Positions 1-6,736 of a DNA stretch of 14,883 nt are shown here, in pieces. A program made the position numbers and the translations under genes. Every line of letters begins with the position of its first letter. The stretch's first letter is position 1. The notes below the pieces were generated by a model that was not told the origin of the DNA, did no database searches, and saw only the letters and a list, made by a program, of their open reading frames with translations. The stretch is from the NCBI GenBank assembly GCA_037439945.1, contig JBBIVA010000097.1, forward strand, positions 1 through 14,883. Reading direction: 5' to 3'. Origin of the DNA: CALEUX01 sp037439945. GTDB taxonomy: Bacteria; Bacteroidota; Bacteroidia; Bacteroidales; Marinilabiliaceae.

Positions 1-7
1 CAGCCTG

Positions 8-23
8 TACCGACTATTCGGTA
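8..23. repeat. Perfect 6-bp stem with 4-base loop (CCGA/TCGG hairpin)
   Basis: TACCGA (8-13), loop CTAT (14-17), TCGGTA (18-23). Outer bases CC (4-5) and GG (25-26) can extend the stem past a small bulge. The CCGA, four bases, TCGG core is the same core found in the palindromes near 3200 and 14605, so it may be a degenerate member of that family. It could also belong to the 3' end of a gene outside the window. Confidence 0.4.
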
Positions 24-25
24 GG

Positions 26-83
26 GTTAATCCCGGCTAAGTCATTAGTTCATTGGCTTTCTAATGACTAATCCGGGTTTAAT
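26..83. repeat. Long imperfect inverted repeat
   Basis: The left arm runs TTAA (27-30), CCCGG (32-36), AGTCATTAG (40-48). The right arm runs CTAATGACT (61-69), CCGGG (73-77), TTAA (79-82). The loop is 49-60. Counting T38-A71, this gives 19 Watson-Crick pairs with three mismatched positions, plus a possible G26-T83 wobble. No T-run follows on either strand, so it is not a canonical intrinsic terminator. It may be a small palindromic repeat or a processing/termination hairpin for a gene left of the window. Confidence 0.55.
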
Positions 84-534
84 ACAAAACTAAAAAGTCT
101 TTATTCATTAAGCTTCAGAGGGTTTCTGGTTTTCTGGGGGTTTCTTTCCGTGTCAAGAAATTTCTATCAGGAAAATCAATTTTAATGCCATTAAAAAATC
201 AGGACCGTTTTAGCAGGGAAGGTTCACGGATTTTAGTCATTTGGATTGATTTTGAGTTCCTTGTAAGTTTTTATTGTTTTATCAAAAAACTAATAAACTA
301 CAATAGAGATGTGGCGGCGGTATTTTTTGCTTACTTTTACTCTTACATTGCTAATATACTGTACCAAATTAAAATGTTATTATATGTATAGCGAATTAGG
401 GGGTTAAAACATTACCTTAATTTATAACAATTTGGCGGTAAAGTAAAAACAAGTCTCATTTGGTGTATCTGTTTTTCTTTAAATTTTCTCCAAACTTTAA
501 GAAATATATAATGTTTTCTTGTGGCTAAAATAAT

Positions 535-542
535 TATTTTTG
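535..542 (+). promoter_or_regulatory. Possible -7 element upstream of pheT
   Basis: TATTTTTG matches the Bacteroidota -7 consensus TAnnTTTG exactly and lies 83 bases before the pheT start. No TTTG occurs at the expected 17-23 base spacing upstream; the nearest is CTTG at 518-521, only 13 bases away. In an AT-rich spacer a chance match is quite possible, so this is a weak call. Confidence 0.2.
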
Positions 543-624
543 TGGCTCCAAATAAACCGGCGATTAAAAGGCAATTTTCTATTTCTTTGATATCCTTAAT
601 TATAATATAATAAAAAGCATTGGC

Positions 625-3072
625 ATGAATATTTCATATAATTGGCTTAAAGAGTATATCAAAACCGATAAAACCCCTTCCCAAATAGCAGAAATTCTTA
701 CATCATTGGGGTTGGAAGTAGTAAGCATTAAGGAATCGGAAACAGTTAAAGGAGGCTTAAAGGGCTTATTGGTAGGTGAAGTTCTCACTTGTGAAAAACA
801 CCCCAATGCCGACAAATTAAGTGTTACAAGGGTTAATATTGGCAATGGCGATCCAATCCCTGTTGTTTGCGGAGCCCCTAATGTAAAAGCAGGCCAAAAA
901 GTTGTGGTGGCAACGGTTGGTACTGTATTATATAGTAATGATGAAAGTTTTACCATAAAAAAATCAAAAATCAGGGGCGAAAACTCTGAAGGAATGATTT
1001 GTGCAGAGGATGAAATTGGTTTGGGAAAAAGCCATGAAGGAATTATGGTTTTAGACGAAAAAGCAATACCAGGAACCTCTGCCTCTGAATATTTTAATAT
1101 AAAATCAGATGTAATTCTTGAAATTGACCTTACCCCGAACAGAATTGATAGTGCATCACACATAGGAGTTGCAAGGGATTTAGCAGCAAGTTTACAGCAA
1201 TCAGGTACTCAGGTTAAATTAACCTTGCCATTGGTTGATAAATTTAGTGCCGATAATAATAACCTGCCAATTAAAATCAGTGTTGAAAACAGTGAGGCAT
1301 GTCCCAGGTACACAGGGGTTACAATATCAGGAGTTAATGTTACTGAATCGCCGGATTGGTTAAAAAACAAGCTTTTAAGTATAGGCCTTAGCCCTATAAA
1401 CAATGTGGTTGATATTACCAATTTTGTTCTCCATGAGTGTGGTCAGCCATTGCATGCATTCGATTATGACAAAATCAGCGGGAACCATGTAGTAGTAAAA
1501 ACCCTTCCTTCGAAAACCATATTTACAACACTTGATGGTAAGGACCGGGAACTAAATGATCAGGACCTGATGATTTGCAACAGCCAGAAAGGAATGTGTA
1601 TTGCTGGGATTTTTGGTGGACAGGAAAGCGGTGTTACAGGAAATTCGAAAAATATTTTTCTAGAAAGTGCATGTTTTAACCCGGTTTATATTAGAAAAAC
1701 ATCACGGCGACTAGGACTTTTTACTGATGCATCATTTAGGTTTGAGAGAGGCTCAGATCCAAATATCACAGTTTTTGCACTAAAAAGAGCAGCATTATTA
1801 ATTAAAGAAATTGCAGGTGGCGATATTTCATCCGAAATAATTGATGTGTATCCTGCTCCAATTGAAAACTTCAAGGTTTTTGTATCATGGGATAATATAA
1901 ACAGACTAATAGGCGCAAGGCTATCACAAGCAACAGTTAAACAAATACTTGGCAGTTTGGATATAATTACAGAAAACGAAACCGAGCAGGGATTATTGGT
2001 ATCTGTACCACCTTATAGAGTTGATGTTCAGCGGGAAGCAGATGTAATTGAAGAAATCCTCCGTATTTATGGTTTTAACAATATTGAAACATCCTTAAAA
2101 GTTAATTCAACAATTGTTTATTCGGAAAAACCAGACGAACACCAGTTAAAAAATTCAATTGCAACACAACTTACAAGTGCAGGTTTTCAGGAAATTATGT
2201 GCAACTCCCTGACTAAGGCCGCCTATTACGATGAGCTGACTGAATTCCCCGGGCAAAATGTAGTTGAGTTAGCTAATCCATTAAGCAGCGATTTGAACGG
2301 GATGCGGCAGACCTTGCTATTTGGTGGTCTGGAGACCATTATACACAACCGAAACCGCCAACACCCCGATCTTAAATTATTTGAATTTGGGAGTTGTTAC
2401 AAATTCTATAATGGTCAGAAAAGTGATTTGGCAAACTATAAGGAAGATCAGAGGATTGCACTTTTCATGACCGGATTACATAGCCAGGCAAACTGGATAT
2501 CTCCTTCGCGACAAGTATGTTTTTCAGACTTAAAAACCCACTGTGAAAATATTCTGGAAAAATTAGGAATTGAATTAAACAGGATAAACACTGCATCATA
2601 CACAGGTAAAATTCTATCTGACGGAGTTCAACTTTCCAGCAGGGACAATAAACTAATATTGATGGGTTTTGTGCATAAAAATATATTGAAGAAGTTTGAT
2701 ATTGATGACCCGGTATTATTTGCCGAAATATATCTTGATACCGTAATCAGACTTTCTGCCACTAAAAAAATATTATTCAAAGAGTTGTCCAAATTCCCTG
2801 AAGTTAAAAGAGACCTGGCCCTATTATTGGACCAATCCGTTCAATTTGATACAATCAAAAACCTGGCATTTAAAACTGAAAAAAATCTATTAAAAAGGGT
2901 TACTCTTTTTGATGTTTACCAAGGAGAGAAACTCGGAGAAGGAAAGAAATCTTATGCAATTTCATTTATTTTGGAAGATAGTACAAAAACACTTACTGAT
3001 AGCCAAATAGATAGAATTATGCAAAACCTTATCAGGGTATTTGAAAAGGAACTTGGGGCAAAATTAAGATAG
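625..3072 (+). CDS. pheT: Phenylalanine--tRNA ligase beta subunit
   Basis: Phenylalanyl-tRNA synthetase beta chain. With PheS it forms the cytoplasmic alpha2-beta2 enzyme that charges tRNA-Phe; the beta chain supplies tRNA recognition and editing. At 815 residues it has the usual length and full domain order: N-terminal helix (MNISYNWLKEYI), EMAP-type tRNA-binding OB fold about 43-155 (HPNADKLSVTRVNIG; VCGAPNV), editing B3/B4 domain about 215-390 (NNVVDITNFVLHE; GQPLHAFDYDKI; ERGSDPN), B5 domain about 413-485 (YRVDVQREADVIEEILRIYG, whose Asp and Glu residues bind metal in the family), a synthetase-like core about 500-700, and a C-terminal FDX-ACB anticodon-binding domain about 720-814 (KFPEVKRDLALLLD). 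The start is the only ATG fitting the conserved N-terminus. pheS is not adjacent in the window, so the two subunits are probably encoded apart. No frameshift or missing domain was seen. Confidence 0.98.
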   Translation: MNISYNWLKEYIKTDKTPSQIAEILTSLGLEVVSIKESETVKGGLKGLLVGEVLTCEKHPNADKLSVTRVNIGNGDPIPVVCGAPNVKAGQKVVVATVGTVLYSNDESFTIKKSKIRGENSEGMICAEDEIGLGKSHEGIMVLDEKAIPGTSASEYFNIKSDVILEIDLTPNRIDSASHIGVARDLAASLQQSGTQVKLTLPLVDKFSADNNNLPIKISVENSEACPRYTGVTISGVNVTESPDWLKNKLLSIGLSPINNVVDITNFVLHECGQPLHAFDYDKISGNHVVVKTLPSKTIFTTLDGKDRELNDQDLMICNSQKGMCIAGIFGGQESGVTGNSKNIFLESACFNPVYIRKTSRRLGLFTDASFRFERGSDPNITVFALKRAALLIKEIAGGDISSEIIDVYPAPIENFKVFVSWDNINRLIGARLSQATVKQILGSLDIITENETEQGLLVSVPPYRVDVQREADVIEEILRIYGFNNIETSLKVNSTIVYSEKPDEHQLKNSIATQLTSAGFQEIMCNSLTKAAYYDELTEFPGQNVVELANPLSSDLNGMRQTLLFGGLETIIHNRNRQHPDLKLFEFGSCYKFYNGQKSDLANYKEDQRIALFMTGLHSQANWISPSRQVCFSDLKTHCENILEKLGIELNRINTASYTGKILSDGVQLSSRDNKLILMGFVHKNILKKFDIDDPVLFAEIYLDTVIRLSATKKILFKELSKFPEVKRDLALLLDQSVQFDTIKNLAFKTEKNLLKRVTLFDVYQGEKLGEGKKSYAISFILEDSTKTLTDSQIDRIMQNLIRVFEKELGAKLR

Positions 3073-3174
3073 ATATTTTTTGATTTTAGTAAATGTTAAA
3101 AAAACGCCGTTTAATTAAGTAGCATTTACAATAATATGAAACACCTATGTTTTTCAAAATATAAATAACGAGGA

Positions 3175-3246
3175 ACAAAATTTACATCAGGTGTGTTCCC
3201 CCGAAAAGTCGGGACTGGTAATACGTCCTTTAAAAATAAATTTTGT
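3175..3246. repeat. 72-base element with 10-bp inverted ends and a CCCGA/TCGGG palindrome
   Basis: ACAAAATTTA (3175-3184) and TAAATTTTGT (3237-3246) are perfect inverted repeats. Between them lies GTTCCCCCGA (3195-3204), loop AAAG (3205-3208), TCGGGAC (3209-3215), whose CCCGA/TCGGG forms a 5-bp stem. The 10-base and 7-base arms recur exactly, in inverted orientation and with a different loop, at 14599-14619. That points to a dispersed intergenic repeat rather than a gene-specific site. The AT-rich outer repeats could be coincidental. Confidence 0.5.
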
Positions 3247-3470
3247 GAGGATGAAGTAATAATAATATGTAGGTACACATTACCGCTTTATTCATAGGTT
3301 ATTTCATCATACCTGCTCCCATTTATGAATTCTTAATTATTTTATAATTTGAGAAGTATTGTTTAGAATGGCGTAAACTGCTCCAACCTGCCATTTCTTC
3401 AAAATACCTGATTCTTTATATCGTTTTACACTTTAACCAGGCAGGTTTACTTAATTCAGAATAAAAGCTT

Positions 3471-3515
3471 ATACAAAAAAGAAACGGGACCACCTCGTTT
3501 GGTGAATCCCATTTC
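3471..3515 (-). terminator. Likely intrinsic terminator of the C1 peptidase transcript
   Basis: Stem of GAAA/TTTC (3481-3484 with 3512-3515), GGGA/TCCC (3486-3489 with 3507-3510) and CACC/GGTG (3491-3494 with 3501-3504), with a mismatch, a small internal loop and a 6-base loop. Read on the minus strand the stem is followed directly by TTTTTTG (complement of 3474-3480), the classical terminator form. The minus-strand peptidase stops 316 bases earlier, which is rather far. On the plus strand there is no T-run, and the same hairpin heads a leader module. Confidence 0.4.
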
Positions 3516-3539
3516 TAACCTTAACCCTAACCCAAAATT

Positions 3540-3563
3540 ATGAAAAACCTATTTTCATCTTAA
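3540..3563 (+). other. Seven-codon frame (MKNLFSS) after an AACC-rich leader
   Basis: ATG AAA AAC ... TAA follows a hairpin (3481-3515) and a pyrimidine/A-rich single-stranded stretch with AACCTTAACCCTAACCC (3517-3533). The arrangement is repeated about 100 bases downstream at 3584-3639. It may be a leader peptide or a decayed start region. Translation is not shown by the sequence alone. Confidence 0.2.
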
Positions 3564-3583
3564 CAATAAATCTCTCATTTTGT

Positions 3584-3616
3584 TTAAAAGAGGGAATTAA
3601 AATTTCCCTCTTTTAA
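3584..3616. repeat. Perfect 13-bp hairpin
   Basis: TTAAAAGAGGGAA (3584-3596) pairs perfectly with TTCCCTCTTTTAA (3604-3616) around a 7-base loop. Neither strand shows a T-run after the stem, so a simple terminator is unlikely. On the plus strand it is followed by CGAACCTAACCATTAACCTT and then ATG at 3637, so it sits where a 5'-leader hairpin would. Confidence 0.5.
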
Positions 3617-3636
3617 CGAACCTAACCATTAACCTT

Positions 3637-3765
3637 ATGAAAAAAACTTTAAATGGTTGTACAGTTTCGTTCGTCAAAATGTTACGCAATTTTATCAAAA
3701 ATAACTTGTTTTACCAAACTTTTAACTCTTTTTATTTATTAGTAATTAAAAATAACAATACTTAA
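3637..3765 (+). pseudogene. 42-codon frame, possible relic of an exported protein's N-terminus
   Basis: The frame begins MKKTLNGCTVSFVKMLRNFI and ends after 42 codons at TAA. A long polar/basic n-region starting MKK and containing a V-K-x-L-R stretch, preceded by a structured AACC-rich leader, resembles the start of SusC/RagA-type TonB-dependent receptors in Bacteroidota. That resemblance is from memory of the family, not a database match. No proper hydrophobic signal core follows, and after residue 20 the codons look like random AT-rich spacer. It could equally be a small real peptide or a chance frame. Confidence 0.25.
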
Positions 3766-3831
3766 CAATTACCCTGAATTACATAATGCAGATTTTCAGT
3801 ATGTTAAATTTCATTATCATAAATCGTACCA

Positions 3832-5019
3832 TTATATATTTAATTTCTTTTTAATTTGTTTTGGAATACTATTTTTATGTACCAATAGTGAAATGGTTTT
3901 ATATTTTACAAACTGTTCAGAAGCAAACAAATAACCACTACATTTGCTGTCAGTATTCCACGAATTTTTAACTTTATAAAATTTATTGCCTTCCTTGTCC
4001 TTTACTAGTCCAACGATATGCATCCCGTGATCATCTGTTGTTTGAAAATTATCGAACCCTGCCTGCCTTAATTCTGGTGTAATAATTTTCTCTTTAACAG
4101 GTTTATCAAAACTGAAGAACATTTTATCTCTCTCCTCATTCGTACTGGTTTCCCATTTTTGTCGCTCTGAATCGCTCATTTCGGCAACCTCAGTTACCGG
4201 AACAATTGCCAAACCATTTTTATGTGAAAACCCTTTTTCACTAACATCGGTTGCCCAGCCTATGGTATATCCTTCTTTTAACGAATATTCCATTATCTCA
4301 ACCATTTCGCTAAGTGAAACATTGTAAACGGCTCCCCAAAGCCAATTATCAGGAACCTCCATTATAAATTTATCATATAACGGATGATGTGTAAAAGAAG
4401 TAACCTGTATATAATCATCAGGATCTAACCCGATCACAACCTGGGCAAATGTTTTGGCATTATAGGTTTTATTATTATATAAAAACGAATGTGGTATAAC
4501 TCCAAAATATGCATCCAGAATTCCTTCAAAAGCCGGCCTCCATGCGGTTGATAACTTTTTATTACTGTTTTTTATTACTCCATCAACAAAATTTTTTAAA
4601 ACCCCATCCAACTCGCCATGTACATGTTTATTTTCACCATAATTTAACCCCGGAAAAATATTCTCGGGTAGGGCTCCAAAATTTTTCAAAACAAAAATTA
4701 CATCATGAAAAGCTCCCCCTCCACCAAAATTTAAATTTCCATGCATTCGAACATAAAGCTCAGCCTTTTTGGAATAGCAGTGCCTAACGATAAACATTTC
4801 AGATAAATCAACCGGTTGTTTCCCTTTTCTTATCATTTCAGACTCTAAAAATGATAACCCTGCAAAACTCCAGCATGTGCCAGACCTGTGTTGATCTTTT
4901 ACCTCTGTTGACGGTAAATCATAAATGGTTGTAAACTCATAACCCAAAGGCCACTGAGCCACTAAAACATTTGATACCAACACTAAAATTGATACTACTA
5001 CACCAATAAATTTCATCAT
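3832..5019 (-). CDS. Exported C1-family (bleomycin hydrolase/PepC-like) cysteine peptidase
   Basis: Papain-fold cysteine peptidase of the C1B type (bleomycin hydrolase/aminopeptidase C, Peptidase_C1_2). Visible active-site residues: Gln43 (oxyanion hole) and Cys49 in QHRSGTCWSFA, His331 in DDHGMHIVGL, and Asn352 in YKVKNSWN. The Q-to-C spacing of six matches papain. Residues 1-21 are a signal peptide (MMK, hydrophobic core, then LVA before Gln22), with no lipobox cysteine, so a periplasmic or secreted location is inferred. Cytosolic bleomycin hydrolases are about 450 residues and lack a signal; this one is 395. Only 27 residues separate the predicted cleavage site from Cys49, so there is no papain-type propeptide. 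It is transcribed alone, converging on pheT. The gene starts with tandem ATG codons; the first is used here. Natural substrate unknown. Confidence 0.88.
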   Translation of the reverse strand: MMKFIGVVVSILVLVSNVLVAQWPLGYEFTTIYDLPSTEVKDQHRSGTCWSFAGLSFLESEMIRKGKQPVDLSEMFIVRHCYSKKAELYVRMHGNLNFGGGGAFHDVIFVLKNFGALPENIFPGLNYGENKHVHGELDGVLKNFVDGVIKNSNKKLSTAWRPAFEGILDAYFGVIPHSFLYNNKTYNAKTFAQVVIGLDPDDYIQVTSFTHHPLYDKFIMEVPDNWLWGAVYNVSLSEMVEIMEYSLKEGYTIGWATDVSEKGFSHKNGLAIVPVTEVAEMSDSERQKWETSTNEERDKMFFSFDKPVKEKIITPELRQAGFDNFQTTDDHGMHIVGLVKDKEGNKFYKVKNSWNTDSKCSGYLFASEQFVKYKTISLLVHKNSIPKQIKKKLNI

Positions 5020-5596
5020 AGTTACAGTTAAAATAAAGGTAATGATTTAATATTCTGTTTTTTACAAAAGCTGTCAATTTCATTTTTTTTATTATAGCTT
5101 ATGTATTCGGCATTAAGGTTTGTTATATATTTATACAATAACCTTTTTTGAAAATTATATAAACTATAACAATGAAATAAAAATATTATTTCAGAACCAT
5201 TATTCAAAACAAAATTAAGGTAATCAATTACTAAAAATATTCAATTGCTCATTCCATTTATATTTTCAATTACATATTAACTTATTATTAACAACAATAA
5301 AGTCAAAGGATTTCACAATAAATATCCGTATTATTCATGGTTGTAAAAATAAGGGTTTCAATAACATTTGTTTTTGCAATTGGTAATTACTTTAAATAAT
5401 AACAGGGTTTACCGGTTATTAATCATAAAACTAAAATTATTGTTGAGTAATAAATTTTGTAACCAAATTATGGTTATGGTAATGTTTTTACCCTGTTTTG
5501 GCATTATTTATGAGATGTTTTCGCGATTGTAAAAATTAAACAAAACAAAACCATTATGGTAGTTTACGGTTTATAATTATACAAAACTTAAAATTT
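5020..5596. other. AT-rich divergent intergenic region
   Basis: 577 bases between two divergently transcribed genes, so it must hold both promoters. It is very AT-rich with many short homopolymer and TAAT-type runs. Apart from one possible minus-strand promoter (listed), there is no strong hairpin, no repeat unit and no plausible gene. No clean TAnnTTTG at good spacing was found for the plus-strand phosphoesterase. Confidence 0.5.
5210..5244 (-). promoter_or_regulatory. Possible promoter of the C1 peptidase
   Basis: On the minus strand TAATTTTG (complement of 5210-5217) matches the Bacteroidota -7 consensus TAnnTTTG. A TTG (complement of 5242-5244) lies 24 bases upstream, just outside the usual 17-23 spacing. 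Initiation here would give a leader of roughly 180 bases. The AT-rich background makes chance matches likely. Confidence 0.25.
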
Positions 5597-6736
5597 ATGA
5601 TATTTTTTATTACTTTTTTAGGGATCCACACCCTTGTAAACCTTTATATAGGTATAAGAGGCTATCAGGCTCTGGAACTTTATCCTAAAATAAGACCTTG
5701 GTTCATTGCTTTCATGATACTAATGGTAATTGCCTATATAGCAGGCCGCTTTGTTGAAAAGATTTGGTATCACCCGGTCCCGGTTACACTTCATTGGATT
5801 GGTGCCTTCTGGTTTGTGGCCATGTTATATACCACTTTAATGATTTTATTTGTGGATATTTCCCGTATAATAAACCTTATTATACCATTTTTATCCAGAA
5901 TCCCGACCCCTGGAATTGCTCATTTGAAATTTTACACCTTTTTATGTATAATGACAATAACCGGAGGAATTATTTTAATTGGTCATATTAATACGTGGTA
6001 TCCAAAAATAAGCAAGTTGGATATATCCCTGCCAAAAAGCGCCGGCAATTTTGAAAAACTAAGAATTGTTGCGGCAAGCGATATTCATTTGGGAACAATT
6101 ATTGGGCCTCGAAAAACCGGAAAACTTGTTAATACCATACAAAACCTGGACCCTGATATAATACTTTTCCCCGGCGATGTTCTTGATGAAGACGTTAAAC
6201 CGGTTATTGCCCAAAATCTGGGTAAAAGCCTGCAAACCCTTAAGGCTCCATTGGGTGTATATGCCTGCACAGGAAACCATGAATATATTGGAGGAGGAGA
6301 GCCTTCAATTAAATATTTGGAACAAAATGGTGTTAATGTTATAAGGGACACTGCCTTGCTAATTGACAACAGCTTTTATATTATTGGAAGGGATGATATT
6401 CACCGAAAATATGCAACGGGTAAAACCCGCAAACCAATTGATGAACTTGTAAAGGATATAGATATTTCAAAACCGGTTATATTATTAGACCATCAACCTA
6501 ATAAATTAAATGAATCAGAGGAAGCCGGAGTTGATTTGCAACTTTCAGGACATACCCATGACGGGCAATTATGGCCTCTTAGTTATATCACGGATAAAAT
6601 TTTTGAAGTAAGCCGGGGTTACAAGAAAAAAGGAGATACCCATTTTTACGTTAGTTCGGGATTTGGAACCTGGGGCCCTCCGGTTAGAATTGGGAACAGA
6701 CCAGAAATTGTGGTTATTAACCTCCATTTTCAATAA
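5597..6736 (+). CDS. Membrane-anchored metallophosphoesterase (YkuE/YaeI-like)
   Basis: Calcineurin-type metallophosphoesterase of the YkuE/YaeI group, 379 residues. The N-terminal part holds four hydrophobic membrane segments (about 2-20, 34-50, 66-88 and 111-130). The catalytic domain runs from about 154 to the end. Dimetal-site motifs are all present: D162-x-H164 in ASDIHLG, D194 in FPGDVLDED, N227-H228 in TGNHEY, H299 in LLDHQP, and H319/H321 in SGHTHDGQ. Some relatives cleave the pyrophosphate of UDP-diacylglucosamine in lipid A synthesis or act on phospholipid headgroups, but the substrate here cannot be told from sequence. The catalytic domain follows the last helix; which side of the inner membrane it faces is not resolved. 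Its stop codon lies 20 bases inside the 3' end of the convergent cyclase-HD gene. Confidence 0.9.
   Translation: MIFFITFLGIHTLVNLYIGIRGYQALELYPKIRPWFIAFMILMVIAYIAGRFVEKIWYHPVPVTLHWIGAFWFVAMLYTTLMILFVDISRIINLIIPFLSRIPTPGIAHLKFYTFLCIMTITGGIILIGHINTWYPKISKLDISLPKSAGNFEKLRIVAASDIHLGTIIGPRKTGKLVNTIQNLDPDIILFPGDVLDEDVKPVIAQNLGKSLQTLKAPLGVYACTGNHEYIGGGEPSIKYLEQNGVNVIRDTALLIDNSFYIIGRDDIHRKYATGKTRKPIDELVKDIDISKPVILLDHQPNKLNESEEAGVDLQLSGHTHDGQLWPLSYITDKIFEVSRGYKKKGDTHFYVSSGFGTWGPPVRIGNRPEIVVINLHFQ

Larger units (their letters stand above)
1..624. other. Intergenic region upstream of pheT
   Basis: No convincing gene is present. A 68-codon frame at 185-391 has low-complexity, Phe/Tyr/Ile-rich content typical of translated AT-rich spacer, with no recognisable domain. 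The left 85 bases carry two hairpins, listed separately. The rest is AT-rich with short G-rich runs around 118-150. No tRNA T-loop signature or rRNA-like segment was seen. The pheT promoter is expected in the last 100 bases. Confidence 0.6.
3073..3831. other. Structured intergenic region between pheT and the C1 peptidase
   Basis: The flanking genes converge here and no normal-sized gene fits in the 759 bases. It contains a palindrome-bearing repeat (3175-3246), a hairpin with a T-run on the minus strand (3471-3515), a 13-bp perfect hairpin (3584-3616) and two small ATGAAAAA frames (3540 and 3637), each listed separately. The gap is long for a tail-to-tail junction and the plus-oriented leader modules are unexpected, which suggests a deleted or decayed gene. 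Confidence 0.55.

Noticed and set aside
27..82. Integron attC site
   Set aside because: The arms form a long imperfect hairpin, but the RYYYAAC and GTTRRRY ends needed for attC are absent and no integrase or cassette genes are near.
185..391. 68-codon frame upstream of pheT
   Set aside because: Phe/Tyr/Ile-rich low-complexity translation of AT-rich spacer, with no domain and no promoter or conserved start context.
600..1163. 187-codon minus-strand frame
   Set aside because: It is antisense to the highly conserved tRNA-binding region of pheT and has no domain of its own.
3517..3534. TTAACCCTAACCC as a telomere-like repeat
   Set aside because: Fewer than three units, inside a leader-like region of a bacterial sequence; it is better explained as AACC-rich unstructured leader.
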